This document shows, in pieces, positions 1 through 12,299 of a DNA stretch of 64,000 nt. How positions within the stretch are numbered: the first letter of the stretch is position 1; every line of letters begins with the position of its first letter. Both the position numbers and the translations under genes were made by a program. Source of the DNA: Dissophora ornata (Eukaryota > Mortierellomycota > Mortierellomycetes > Mortierellales > Mortierellaceae). Location: contig MU616570.1 in the NCBI GenBank assembly GCA_025201705.1, positions 1 to 64,000 on the forward strand, given 5' to 3'. Below the pieces are notes generated by a model. The model had not been told where the DNA came from and ran no database searches. It worked only from the letters and a program-made list of their open reading frames with translations.

Positions 1-52
<52 letters not shown>
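1..52. repeat. (CA)n microsatellite
   Basis: Near-perfect CA dinucleotide repeat at the window edge, with one TATA interruption near position 39. Its true length is unknown because the window begins inside it. It is not telomeric: there is no TTAGGG-type unit. Confidence 0.95.
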
Positions 53-471
53 TGTACTACAAACATCTACACAATACCGTCACCATCGACTATCCATCCC
101 CTACATCTACAGCACCTTTGTTTTGGGTAATACACCGAGGCAAAGCGTGTGCGACAGGATTCGAGAGTGCTAAAGCTGCGAGCGCCAATCCGCCCATCTT
201 AATACTTTTTATTATTATTATTTTGTCGTGCTCTGGTTGACACAAAAAAGTAAGGCTGAGGTATCCTCGCCCTATTTTTTTTTTAAAAAAAAAATGTGTG
301 ACTAAATGTGTAGTAACTTCAAGTCTCTTCACTGGCACAAAAGGCCTCTGCGTGGACATCCCACTTTCCGTCATAGTCATGGCGGCTATATTTATACAAC
401 TCTCCTGCTGCCTTGTTAGCTCCATCCCCGCTTCCAACGACAGAGTGACTCGTCAGCGACGACCGGACTGA
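53..471. other. Intergenic, no gene seen
   Basis: Contains short poly-T/poly-A tracts (near 276-294) and no ORF with protein-like composition. It lies just past the 3' end of the minus-strand RGS gene, so it probably holds that gene's 3' UTR. Confidence 0.5.
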
Positions 472-3400
472 CTATGAGGAGGACGAGTGCGTCATCAAAG
501 GCAAGGTTGGTGGCGCCAGTGAGGGTGCAGGAGCAGTATCTTTACTATTACGGTTGTTGTTTTTGTTTTTGTTGCTGTTATTTGAGTCGTCGATCGCGAA
601 AGATGTGGATTCGAACAGAACTGTGATCTGTTGATCTTCAGATACTGACGATTTTCGGCTCTTGTCCTGTTGCTGGCTCAATGGCAAATCATCGCTGTCT
701 TTCTGGAGACTGGGAGTAGGTTGATCTGGATATACCACACCTGTCAATACTCCTGGTGCTGCTCCCACAGAGTTCAGACCCGGGTTTGATTTAGCGCTTT
801 GTCGCATGGCGTACATATGTGTGATCTGCGCATGAGTCATCTGTGCTCGCTGGTTAGAATACTGCTGCAATAACTGTTGATGCGCATAAATGTCCATCAA
901 CGATGCTGGAGGTTGTCGTGGCGGAGCAACCCCAGTTTCTCGAAGTTGTTGGCTATTGCTGGTCTGGGATCGGACCTTGCCAATATTGTTGTTACTATTT
1001 TGTTGGTATTGCTGTTGCTGAAATGCCATGCCGCCGACCGCGCTATTTGAGGACGCAGACCTGATACGCGGGGATCGCAGAGGTTGGAGGTTGGCGTTTT
1101 TGAGTGGAGGAGGAGGTAGTGGGCTACCATGAACAGAGGATGGAGTGGAGGGACTGTATTGAGTAGGGAAAGGCCCTGCGCCTGACGATCGGGGGCATGA
1201 ATCCATGGAGACGCCGCCGTTGATGGAGATATTATTGTACATGTCGTTTGGGTCGGAGAGACCGCTTGGACCATACTGTTGCTGCTGATGAGGAAGTCGA
1301 TTAAGTGAGACAGATCTTCGGACGTTGGATCCATCTAATGAAAAATATGAAGATATGAAGATCAGATAAAACTGCGCTTTTTTGCTTGAAATGATCTTTC
1401 AAATCGCAGTTCCCCCGACCTTTCTCCTTTTGACATGTATGCCCCCTGCACACGATTTAGTCGTTATGGATCCTTTAGTAGTGTCTCATTCTCATCCACT
1501 TGTCCCAGTTAGGTAGTAATACATTGTTTGTTTAATTAGGTATTAGGATGGAAGTTAAAGAAAGAAAAGGTGCAATAGAAAGAGTGCAAAAGTGGACAAA
1601 TGAATTGGGGATAACAGAAAAAGTGGAACTCGAGTAGTCAAGGGAAAGGTCGTTTCTTTCTTTTTCTTGGTGAATGTGAGGAAATTACACTCTCTTGGGG
1701 GATGTGAATTGTGTTGGTCATTTGTAGTGGATGTAGGGGAGTGACCCCATTGGTTTTTTTTTGCGACGAGTTCTCTCATTGAAATTCCCACCCTTCTCAC
1801 CCTTCTCGCCCGATTTCCCGACCCCTGCCCGTATTCTTTTGTGCGTGTATGTGTTTTTCAGGCACTTATCGACGAATCTCCACAACGACCTTGCTCTCAC
1901 CTTCGTTTCGATTCGATCCCAAGATTGTTGACAATGCGTTGCTGTTATTGCCATTCTTAAGGGACCCACCACCTCCTCCATTTCCCCCACTGAGATCGCT
2001 GTCGTCGATAAGGGCTCCTCCGTTAATCTCTGGGTCAGAGGTTAACACCGCCTCCTTCAATGTCATCCCATGGGTATGTGGCAAAGTGCCTGTGCCGTTT
2101 CTATTTCTGTTGGCATTACCATTAGCATTGGTAGCGTTCTTCCTCTTGTGCTTGCTCATCATGACTTCAAGGTACTTGTCGGTTTTGATAAACTTTGGTA
2201 CCGAATCTTCCGACATCAATCGGAAGATATGGTCGTGGACCGTATCAAATAACGAAATGTGGATCAGCTCCTTCTGACCTGTCCCTGCGACCTTTTCCGC
2301 TTCACTGCTTGACTTTGTAGCAGAGGAAGTTGATGGCGACGATGACGGGGAAGATGGGGATGAAGGCGTCGGAGACAAGGTCTTGGTGGTATCTTCACTT
2401 TTGTTATTGGCGCCTTTCGATGTCTCCATGTTGCGGACCACCGCTTGCATATAGTTCGTGATATCTTGCCTCATTTGATGTGGCAGATTGACCTCCCCAG
2501 ATGCGCCCTGCAACAAATAGGTCTCGAAGATTGCGAATGCCTGCATACAGATCTGCTTCTCAAACTCTCTCAGCGAAGGAGGGTAGAGTCCCCATCCACC
2601 CCATCCATTCTGCTCATTATTTTCCTTCCAAGTCATCTGTTCCTGACCAGAAGCCGACTGTTGATACGCGCGTGCGGTGCTGATGAGTGTGCTAAACTTG
2701 GATTTGTAGTCGAGAACCTCCAAACAGAAGGACAAGTTCTCTCCACAAATGTTTTGTTTGAGAAAATTCTTGAAGAGATCACGGACAACGGTATCGGAGA
2801 GAATGCCGTTGAGGCGACTGGTGTTAGAGGTGGTCGATTGTGAGATGGAACTCAGTGGTGTTGACTGACGTGAGCCGCCTGCGCTCATACCGACGGATTC
2901 TCGGCCAGAGGACGATGGTGCATAGGACAACATGGGTCCTCTGCCACTACCCCCAACGCCACCACTGTTGCTACCACTGCTCCCAGCCTCGGAGAGTGTG
3001 ATCTGGAATGCTGGGTCGTTCAAGATCTGCGACAGGCGACTAGTGCTTGATCCTAACGATGATGATCCTCCACCCCCGTACTGAAGTCCGGTGAGATCGG
3101 CCTCATCCGTAGACTTCCTATACTCGTTGGCGATGATCGAGATTGGGAGACGCGATGTATTGCTGGAACATTTGAGTTTGAATTGAACAGAAAGGAGGTC
3201 TAATTCTAGATGGGTTCGTTCTATGTAGGCAACGGTATCAAGGAGGCAAACTAAAATTAGTATTGATAAAAAAAAATATATATGAATCTCAAAAAAAATC
3301 CAGCAATGAGAGGGGAAGGGGTAATGATGCCTTACTGTCCATCCAGTCATTGTCATCAAGACTCTTCCATCCTACAAGAGCTCGTCCGGTTTCGGTGAGA

Positions 3401-5187
3401 TGATATAGCGCCGCACTGCCTGTCTTGAATAGCGAGGGCCCGCCCCTAGTCTCTTCGCTGACCTGCTCGATGTATCCCGCGGAGACCATCTCCTGACAAA
3501 TGCGAATCGCCTCCTCTTTGCTGATCACCATCGCATAATCTAAAAGCCACTCCACCGCGTACTTTCCGTAAAATGCATGTTTGTACGTCTCATAATTAAA
3601 CTGTTGATCCATGACTTCAATACCATTGCAGAGATTCGTCGCTGACGGAGTTCGATCTCTTCCCCATGAACCACCTGAACCAAACGTGCTTGCCGAGTCT
3701 GCTCCGCCACCACTGCTACCATTTGTATCGCCTTTGGCCATATTAGGCTCTGGGCCTGCGAATCTCTTGAAGATCGCGTCAACATGCTTCAAGGTCAGGA
3801 TAATTGCGTCTTCATCGTCGGCTCTTTCCAAATGAACCAAGTTCTCTGTGGCATTCGTAGTGATATGTCTGGTATCTTCGACAGGCAACGAATTTCGGAC
3901 CACGAACTTGGCCAGGATATGGGCACCCTTGGGCGTCACCTGGTAAAGTCCTCGGTTCTGGAACTCTCGCCTACTTGGGTCTGTTGCACTTTCGAATAAA
4001 CGGGCGTCCATGAATGTCTGGCATAGGTTTTTGGCCATGTCCCTTGACAGAGAGAATTGGGTCGTGGTAACATTTGTGATGATGCGTGTGGGATCGTTAG
4101 GATCGGTGCCACGATTGGATTGAACGAATTGGAGAGATCCGAGGTTGGTGATGGCACCTTCGGCTGTGAAGCTGTTGGGGTAGTTCCTGAACCTAATCTT
4201 ATGGTTCTCGATCCGGAGCGAGATCATCAGCGTTGCGAAGAGGTCGAAGATGACCTATGAAGAGAGGGACGGGGGGGTGACAAGAAACGGCGACACAAAA
4301 AGTGTATTTAGTTTTCGTAGAAAGGCGTTACATGATTGGATGGATAGAAAACGCGTCTCTCTACTTTGCTCTCATTGGCTGAAATCGTATGGAGAGCCTC
4401 AGTTGGAAAGTCAGAGCCTTTTTTTTTTTTTTTGGATTTCATGCAATATGAGGTTCACGACTTGCTCCCACGGAACATGCTTCAAGGGCTACTTGTGGAA
4501 ATGAAAATCGACCACTAAATTGCATCCCCCCTTCCTCCCTCCCTCTGGATCTCGTCTCTCTCGATTTCGTACCCACGCACTCTTCATTTTGTTTGGATCG
4601 GGAGTACGTAAAAAAGCTAACTCTCTTTTTTTTTTTTTCCTTTCACGCGCATAATTTTGCATTCTCTCCATGTCGAACTTCTCTCTTTACAGTGATGAAG
4701 ATGAAACGGAAGAAATAGGGGGATGGGCTAGGAGGGGCAGAAGGGTTGTGTAATGCAGGGGGAAGGGGAGGGAGGAGAGGGAGATGAAGGCTTAATGCAT
4801 AATTGGGGTTGCACACATGGCCATGGCTTGTGCATCCTATATCAAATGCATGATTGGTCTGGGCAACGGACAAAGGGGTAATGAAAAATAGGGGTACAAA
4901 CAAAAACAGAGCTTATGCAGAATATATCTTGATCAATAGACTGTAAACGTCGTCTCGAAAAATCACGTACTAAACGTAACGAGGAAACCATTGTGGTAGA
5001 TGAAGGGGCATTTATGCCTTCCCTTCAACAACATGGGGCCGCGTGTGGACTAATGCTTGGGGAGAAGGGGAGAGAGAGGGGGGGGGGTTTTTTTTTGCCT
5101 TGGAAATGCCACTTGGCAACCGAAATAAAAAAGAGAGTAAGGAAAACTCACCTTCCCAAACGCGCGTCCAGAGGTAGTGGTTCTCAT
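472..5187 (-). CDS. Regulator of G-protein signalling (FlbA/Sst2 type: DEP-DEP-RGS)
   Basis: A GTPase-activating protein for the G-alpha subunit, turning off heterotrimeric G-protein signalling; the Sst2/FlbA family also binds receptor tails through its DEP domains. Exons on the minus strand: 5187-5152, 4254-3336, 3220-1901, 1334-472 (3138 nt, 1045 aa). The start ATG at 5187 gives a 12-residue exon that splices in phase onto VIFDLFATLM, the usual family N-terminus. DEP-like domains lie at about residues 25-135 and 225-315. The RGS domain spans about 455-670 (RLNGILSDTVVRDLFKNFLK, later FDTVHDHIFRLM) and carries a Ser/Pro-rich insertion at about 590-630. The donor at 1901/1900 (AAG|GTGAGA) and acceptor at 1334 agree in phase and add a Gln/Ser/Asn-rich tail of about 287 residues. 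If that intron is retained, the protein stops at 1866 (769 aa). Introns 1 (897 nt) and 3 (566 nt) are long for this window. Confidence 0.85.
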
Positions 5188-7646
5188 GACTGTATTGCCT
5201 TGAGCGGACCGCGTTTGTCGTTCTTGGCAGGTCGGTTAGTCGCAAGAAAAATCTCTATTCTTCGCAAAGTAAGTAGTCTCTGCTCTCCTATGAAGTCTAG
5301 ATGAAGTGCCTTGGCGAAAAAGGGCTGTGCTGTGCAAGTCTCGCTTTTTTTTTTTTTTTTGTAAATCTGTGCTGCAGCAGTTCAAGGACTCTTGATTTTC
5401 TATTCTTTGAGTAAATGTGTGGTGTCGTTGCTCAAACTAGCTGTCTTTCCATTATCTAGTGAATAGCGATAAGAAGGAAATGCATAAAAAAAAATATAAA
5501 AAAGTGTGAGATCGCTTTTGTCCTCCAAGGCAGAGGATGAGGTGTCGACTAGAAAAAAGAGTGGGAGGGATGGGACGATGGAGCGGCGAGTGAAATTTTG
5601 GGGAAGGCAAGGAGGATTCCGAGAGAATGGAGAGTACGCTGATTGGACCCTAAAAGGGCTACAATGCCCAGACTTGGCACCCCCCATCAGCGTGATCGCA
5701 GAAAACAACGCAAAAAAGTCTGTAAAGTTGAAGCACTAAGAAGGAAGATGGTATCGCAAAAATAACGTGGAATTGAGAGACCAATAGAGCGGACCTGTGT
5801 GGTACCTTACTTTGGATGTCGAGAACAAAAAGAGCGAAAGCTGTGAGGTGATAAACCAATAAAGAGTAAAAAGAAAGAAGAAAGCGAAAAAGCAAGAAAG
5901 TGAGAGAGAGGAAGGGCCAAAATCTGCAGAGCATTGTTCGTTTTATATAAAAAAAGAGAAGAGAGGCCGGATCTCGATTTGCGAGAGTCAGAGGAGAATT
6001 ATAGAAAGACTGAGAAGGAGTGCGCAATAAAACAACTAGCAGCTAGCATGAATGCTCAGTCGTTTTTGCTCTCAACAAGCGCGCGATCGCTCCACACTAT
6101 ATTTCCCCCTCCCTCGATCTCATCCATTCTCTGGAGACTCTGGTTCGGATATCGTCACTCAACTAGTTCATTTTTCCGGCACTAACGGACAACTTGGTGT
6201 ATCACAGCGAAATCTCATCAACGTCTTCGCTACCACGTCCAATTGAGAATAATGCAGCCCTCATAGTCACACCCATTCCATCGACTATGGAGAAACTTCA
6301 AAATATGGACTCAACACGAGTGGGTCCCGGAGGGTAACGAGAGCCAAGAGGATGAAGCGCAGGAAGAGGAGGAGGAAGAGGAAGAGGGGGGAAGGCAAAA
6401 AAGTATAAAAAAAAACGAAAGGGGATCAATAACCAAAGAAGGCGTAAACCGGAAGAAAGAAAGAAAGAAAAAACGCATAAAAATACATATTAACAGCATG
6501 CACAAAACTGCTCAAGTTTTCCCAAGAATGGTATTTTCAAGGGGATGTACACTTTATCCCGCCTTTTTGTCTTTTCTTAATGTTTTTTTGCGTCGTTTTT
6601 TTCCAAGCAAGAGAAGTAAATAAAAAACGGGGTGGGCTCGAAATAAAAAAATGAAAAAAGGGACGAAAAGGAGTGAGATCCAAGTCAACGAAATCGAGGG
6701 AAAAACGGATATTCGGGCACTTTTTTTTCTTTCTTTTTCGCCCCAAAGCATGTAGCGCAGGGATACTTTGGACACGAGGAAGGACGAGGAGAGAGAGAGC
6801 AAAATTGGGGGCGATGGTACAGTGAGTGAGCTCACTTACGCCGAGGTTGTTTTTTTTAGCATGCTATGTACCGTATGTGCTTCGAAGCAGATCGGGCAAA
6901 AAAAAAAAAAGAGCCAGATTGGAGAGGTCTGTACGAGGGACCAGGCAGGGAGGTCTAGAGGTACTCTTCAGAACCAAGCTGCTCTCAGGTCTCTATATTC
7001 TTCTTCCCTTCTCCTCCAGCGCATGCACCCCATGTTCAATGCCGTTGCGGCTGAAAGTCACATTTGAGATAGTGAGAGTGAGATAGAAAAATATAGACTT
7101 GCGCCCGATTGACGATAAAAAAAGGACAGCATTAAGAGTTCTGCAGCTGTTTGCATTCCCGATGCGAGTGTGGGGTGGAGCGGGACGTTGTTTAGATCAC
7201 TTTTCCTTTTTCTCTTCTGCAATGTCCTTGTAGAGCTGACGAATCTGATCCGATACAAGTTCTCAGATGAGTGGTTGAATATTTGATCAATATAACTACT
7301 GTCATGAGTGGTAGAGAGATGAATGAATGAATCGACGCGCAACAAAAAAGGAGGAAGCAGTCGAACAGATTGATTCGCACACCACCATTTCTCTATACAC
7401 AGACCCCCCCCCCCAAAAAAATAAAAATAAAAATAAAAATAAAAAAACGCGCAAAAAGGGGTATCAGGGGACTTACAACAGAAAATGCGTTCAGGTTGGC
7501 TGAACCAAAAATTGCGCTTGCATATTGTGCAGGCGACTTCCAGACTTCCCAAAACGGATAGCTTATTCTAAGACCCTTTTTAGTTTTGGGGAGGATAAAC
7601 TGAGACCGTGTCTCCAAGCATACGGCGGGGCGACACCCCCTGCACT
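5188..7646. other. Long non-coding stretch upstream of the RGS gene
   Basis: About 2.5 kb of A/G-rich or C/T-rich sequence with many homopolymer tracts (for example 5088-5097, 5346-5360, 6899-6912, 7407-7415). Open frames here are low-complexity Lys/Arg or Phe/Ser strings, typical of chance translation. It probably holds the promoter and 5' UTR of the RGS gene. I see no RNA gene. Confidence 0.5.
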
Positions 7647-8105
7647 TTATTTCGCAATAATGATGTTGCTGGTCCTTGTTGGGCTTGGACGTGCATTCTT
7701 CGTCTTTGGAGGTGGTTTTGGCATAATAGTCTTCGACTTGCTGGCAAGATTTAGGATCTTCCTCTGCTCTGTTCTTCTTTTCTTCCTTGGTGTACCTTTT
7801 ATGTTCATGACAGTTGGGTCTCTCGAGTAATCCACCGCCTTTCGCTTTTTCGTGCGCTCCGCCAGGTTGACGAGAGCTATGATCACACGAAATGGATCAG
7901 GCAATAAATGTGCATGCACAACCCTTCATCTGACGCCTTCAGTTTCACGCGTTCAATCCCAAACTAGACTATGACAGACTATATTTTACATCGCACCTGG
8001 GTATACCCTGCCGCAATCTTTATGAACCTGACCATGATACCATTGGCAGCAATGACGGCACAAAACCCACCACCTCTTTAGATCACAACATAAATCACTC
8101 CCACA
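7647..8105 (-). pseudogene. PHD-finger-like exon pair, probable gene fragment
   Basis: Two minus-strand segments join in phase. The first, 8105-7997, is open just after an in-frame TAA at 8108-8106. It encodes CGSDLCCDLKRWWVLCRHCC followed by QWYHGQVHKDC, with the Cys/His spacing and the W-x-H-G core of a PHD-type zinc finger. It ends at a good donor (CCAG|GTGCGA). The second, 7876-7647, starts at an acceptor (ATCATAG) and encodes a basic tail rich in Lys, Arg and Pro, ending NIIIAK-stop. No start codon or upstream exon is evident, so this may be a relic or the 3' end of a gene with distant exons. The PHD assignment rests on motif shape only. Confidence 0.35.
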
Positions 8106-8244
8106 TTATCTCTTGCTGTCACCCAAGCCGAAATATCTCGCGTAACGCACTGGGGCCAGCAAAAAAACCCCATTTATAGCTCTCGTGGGCGTAGATCGCT
8201 CAAGTGAGTCTCCAAGGCAAATGCGAAGATTTGGTCTACCTCGT

Positions 8245-8310
8245 CCCGAGATACTTCCTCCATCCTCCCGAGATACTTCCTCTATCCTCCCGAGATACTT
8301 CCTCCTTCCT
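8245..8310. repeat. Three tandem copies of a 22-bp unit
   Basis: The unit CCCGAGATACTTCCTCCATC plus CT repeats at 8245, 8267 and 8289 with one or two changes per copy. No coding context was seen. Confidence 0.9.
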
Positions 8311-8443
8311 CCAATGCCAACAATTGAAACTAATCGAACAAGAAAAATTTCCGATCAGCGTGTTCGCCGAGCGAGCCAGCCGAGCCACTCACTATTGGCT
8401 CACCGTGCGCTGCTCGTTTTCCTAATATGGTGAGACACCCCTG

Positions 8444-8509
8444 CGAACGCGAACGCCTCGAACGCCTCGAACGCCTCGAACGCCTCGAGCGCATCGAACG
8501 CATCGAACA
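8444..8509. repeat. 9-bp tandem repeat (CGAACGCCT)
   Basis: Four exact 9-bp units from 8450 are followed by two variants ending in GCAT, with partial units on each side. Because the unit is a multiple of three, the minus strand reads as repeated Ser-Arg-Arg; I treat that as chance. Confidence 0.9.
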
Positions 8510-9207
8510 ACTTTCAAACATAGTTCAGTCACGCAATCAATAGAGATGTAGTATGCGATCTCTTGCATCGATCTCGGCCATCATTTTGACACATCCTTGT
8601 TCATTTGTCACCGGCATTCATTCTCAACAGTGCGCGTCGCATTCTTGTATCGTGCCATGTTCGCGGTAACCTCCTCCTTCTGACCTTCTTTTCTGCCTCT
8701 CTTGCTTTCCGCTCTTTACCTCTGTCCAGTTCACTCTCTGTGCATCTCTTGGACACACCGTCTGGCCACGTGTCTGCCGTAGACTGGAGGTTGGCGCGTT
8801 TATTTTTTGGAGGCACGGCACGATTTGACATGGCGCGGTTGGATTCGCGCCAGCACGGCTCGATTTTTACGGAAAATCATGCCGTTTTCCTTTTTGGGCA
8901 CAAGGTCTCAAAACTGGCGGCACGATTTCGTGTGACAAAAGGAGACACTCATTCACAACTGACGAAGATTCATTATTTCATTCTGCACCGTCAATCATCA
9001 ATTGACCAATTGAACAAGACCAATCCGTTCAGATAATGTTTTTACGCGTATATTGGGGCATCATACCCGTGAGTGGAATACAGAGGTTTTTTGCGTTAAG
9101 CCATGGCTAGCTGGTTCCCATTTAGCACTTGTCAGAAACTGTCTGGTTCTCATTTAGTGACTGAGATGATGTTTCTGGTAGGGCGGTGGGTGGAGGTAGT
9201 CATGAGT

Positions 9208-9404
9208 CGTCTGGTTCCCATTAGATCGTGGCCTGTGAACAATCCTTCGGGTGACCTTGCTGGTTCGGTGGGTGGAGGCTGCTTCTCGTAATACTTCTCT
9301 TTATTCTTGGCATTAAATGAGATTCAAACATCTTCGTCTGGTTCCCATTCGCTCGTGGCTCGTGAACAATCCTCCGGGTGACCTTGCCGGTCCGGTGGGT
9401 GGAG
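9208..9404. repeat. Imperfect 70-bp direct repeat, two copies
   Basis: Copies at 9208-9277 and 9335-9404 differ at about 7 of 70 positions, 5 of them C/T transitions. Both begin CGTCTGGTTCCCATT and end GGTGGGTGGAG. A more decayed third copy is suggested around 9150-9197 by the same opening and closing motifs. Confidence 0.85.
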
Positions 9405-9841
9405 AGATTATGGGCGGCTCATTTTTATGTCAGCACTCGTAACGTTTACTTTTCCAGACTTTCAATATCTACAAGCATTGCTTTTACTTACACATTCAAT
9501 TCGAGTAATTTTTGCGTGGGAACCAAATATACAGTCAAGGATGAAGCGGCAGGACATTGTTGCGTATATGTGGCGCCTATTGGTGCGATACAGTCAGTGG
9601 ATAAGGCAAGCGAAGGGCTATCGCTTTCTCTTCTGCGACCGGACAGAGCTACAAAGAATTATTGGAACAAGTATGCGTGGTGAGAACTATTTGCATCGCC
9701 TCATAACTTTGCAAGCTGCCACCAAACCTCACCAGGCACTCTGGCATCTGCCTTGCCATTTGTGGGAGGGCGTGTAATTTTAGAACCCATTTTACTTCGC
9801 GAGAAATGGTCAAATAAAGTGGAAAAGGACAGAAAGATGAA

Positions 9842-9949
9842 GTTGAGCATCATGGCACCTTTTCTATCGGAATACCCATCAGCCTGGGCGAGTTTTTTTT
9901 TTTTTTTTTACAACATCTCGCTTTACGAGTTGAACATCATGGCACCTTT
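9842..9949. repeat. 21-bp direct repeat pair
   Basis: GTTGAGCATCATGGCACCTT at 9842 and GTTGAACATCATGGCACCTT at 9929 differ at one base. A 19-nt poly-T tract separates them. Confidence 0.75.
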
Positions 9950-10689
9950 GGAATAACAAAAGAGAAGCCAAGGAATCGCGTTAGCTGAGGGGGGGCTGAT
10001 AACTGAAGTTTCCGAAAATGTTCAGTCGACGATAACTCGGAGCAACACTAAAAAGGGATTGGTGGGGCATCACACGGGAATACCATGTGCTGTTGGTTTT
10101 GATATTAATGGTTTTGTTTTTTCTCTTTCACAAGATTTCGAGCGGTCCCCACGAGCCAGGTTGGTGCCACTGTCTGTTCGATTGGATGCGGAAAAATATG
10201 ATTGACTAAAATTGAAATATTTATTACAGACGCACAGCCTCCCACCTCCAATAAAAGAAAAAAGTCAACATGCTCAACTGAAGAACCGTGGCACTCACTT
10301 ACATTATCGTTGATTAAGATCGTAAGTGAGTAATCAATTGAACTGTCGATAATCCAAACAAAATATCAAATTGCTTACAATATTTTATTCTATTAGATTA
10401 ACGGCGAAGAAGGAGTAACTTTCCCGAAAGCATCGCCGGCAATGGCCCCTGCTCATACATAACTATTTAACCATGCAGTGGATTCACTTCAGGAATGCAA
10501 GAAACAAAAGATAACGGAGAAAAACATCGTTTTAGTCAAAGACGCACAGTATGGAGCCATCATCGTTTTTTTTTTTTTGTTGAAAAAAAATCGTCCGTCC
10601 ATAATCGATCAATTCGTTAACGGGTGTTTTTATTATCATGGGCATTTGGATGCCGATATAAAGTCGCCACGTCCTGCGTATTAAATACT

Positions 10690-12173
10690 ATGTCAGATAG
10701 GACTTGCCAACATTTTCAAGATGCAGACAATGAAGACCTGGTGGACAGAGCCAAGACATCGAGCATAATCGATGGCTTTGAAAGCCACTCTTGCTTTAAA
10801 ATCCTGAGAGAAGAGGCTTCGACTATCTCCAAAAACGTCTCAAAATAGACCAAGGTCTCCTTAGCTCAAAGCATTTGAATGTTGTGGGTCTACCGCAGGA
10901 GACACGTCTCGAAGACCAGACCATCGAAATCATCAGGGCGCTGTAAGTTCATAAGCGACTGTTTGCCTACTTATATAGAGTCAACTCCTGCCATAATGAC
11001 ATGTTTGGCACAGAAATTTGGAGGTGTCATTATAGGCGATTGTATGGGAATGTCGTTACAACGAGAAGAAATGCATAGTAAAAAAACATAATGAGAATTC
11101 AAGTGGTGTCACCACATGGAAAATGTCAGTACAGCGAGTAGCATTATAACGGATTGTACTACATATCATTCTTCCGATATTGACGCATAATTATTTTTTA
11201 GGTGCAGGTTTATAAAAAGTCCACCATTCGGAACAGCCAAGCCATCTGAAAATGGCTTTTTGCACATTTGGGCTGAGGTATTCGCTATTATAACCGAGAA
11301 AGTATCGATACATACGTAAGTGAATGGTTTGCCATTGATGCAGTATCGCTCATATTGACCTTTTCGTTTTCGAGTCTAATCAATCAAGCCATCAAAATGC
11401 CAGTGGAGAAAAGGCTTTAGAAGCTTCAAAAACATTGCGCCAAATGCAATCAATGGAATTCGGCGAGGCCAGTGAGGCGGGCAGGAAGGTCGATTGCATC
11501 TTCAAGTATTTGGACATTGAAATGTCAAATATTGAATTTAAATGCGCAGATATCAGCGAAAGAGACCTCGCGATTCAAAATCGCAAGAACATACGATTGG
11601 CGCGATGCATCCAGGAGAGCCATGTTGCAATTGGAGTTCATGATCCATGTGTGTTGATGGCCGACGTCTTTGGTATGTGTAATAGCTGAGAGTATTTCAT
11701 GAATTTCCTTGATTTGCTGAATTTTCGTCTAAGTATGTATTCCTAAAATATACTATAGGCTTTGTTGGTATTTTCTATCAAGTGATGCCCATGGACGAAA
11801 TATCGATTGCTGGTAAGACCACATCGACGATTGTCCACATTCCCAGGACAGAGGGAGGACTCCTGAGCTTTTTGAAAGGCGCCTCGTTGGCTATCATCTG
11901 GAACTACATGGTATTAATTTGACATGTATAACACATCGCATTTATGCTGCCAAGGTTTGAAGAGATTTAAAATGTACTTCATCTGATTCATTGTAGGCTC
12001 ATTTACAGAAGAATGTCCCTATCGTTTCCAGGGCGAAGGAGCAACATGACATTGAGCAAGAGAAGGTCAAGTTGCTTAGGAGCCTATCGCGACCAAGAAG
12101 TGTGACCCCACCGCCTGCGACTCGGCAATTCAAAAATAATGTCACACTCTCAACGTCCAAGAAGAGATCGTAA
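10690..12173 (+). pseudogene. Multi-exon gene of unknown function, 5' part probably broken
   Basis: The 3' half is clean: segments 11389-11672, 11759-11910 and 11997-12173 join in phase with GT-AG sites and encode motifs such as GRKVDCIFKYLDIEMSNIEF, AIQNRKNIRLARCIQESH and IPRTEGGL, with a basic C-terminus ending SKKRS. I recall similar uncharacterised proteins in Mortierellaceae but know no function. Upstream, 11202-11325 (PPFGTAKPSENGFLHIWAEV) also looks coding and ends at a donor in matching phase. Before that the model fails. The frame from ATG 10690 runs to a stop at 10848, while family-like sequence (GFDYLQKRLKIDQGL) continues in another frame to a donor at 10942. A segment near 10979-11090 ends in a stop. 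I infer frameshift decay of the 5' part, though misplaced introns are possible. Confidence 0.5.
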
Positions 12174-12299
12174 ATGGTGGCACGCGACCATATTACAAAT
12201 AAAATGTCGGAGTAAGATGTTCCTTCGTAATAAGCCGAACGCTACGCATCCTATCTTTTTTCACAAAGTATTTCGATAATTCCCTTTTTTTTTATACAG

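Larger units (their letters stand above)
8510..10689. other. Gene-poor region with degenerate repeats
   Basis: Holds the direct repeats at 9208-9404 and 9842-9949, listed separately. Open frames at 8605-9036 and 9427-9777 have no start context, splice signals or recognisable motifs. Probably decayed accessory sequence. Confidence 0.5.

Noticed and set aside
1..52. CA repeat as a telomere or centromere edge
   Set aside because: The dinucleotide repeat lacks a telomeric unit, and similar repeats occur inside the window at 62505 and 45009.
5400..6835. Phe/Ser- and Lys/Arg-rich ORFs on both strands
   Set aside because: Low-complexity translations of purine/pyrimidine-rich DNA without coding signatures.
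8330..8521. Minus-strand Ser-Arg-Arg repeat ORF as an SR protein
   Set aside because: It is only the translation of a 9-bp tandem repeat with no other domain or splice support.
9427..9777. 116-aa plus-strand ORF
   Set aside because: No start context, no splice sites, no motif, and it lies in decayed repeat sequence.
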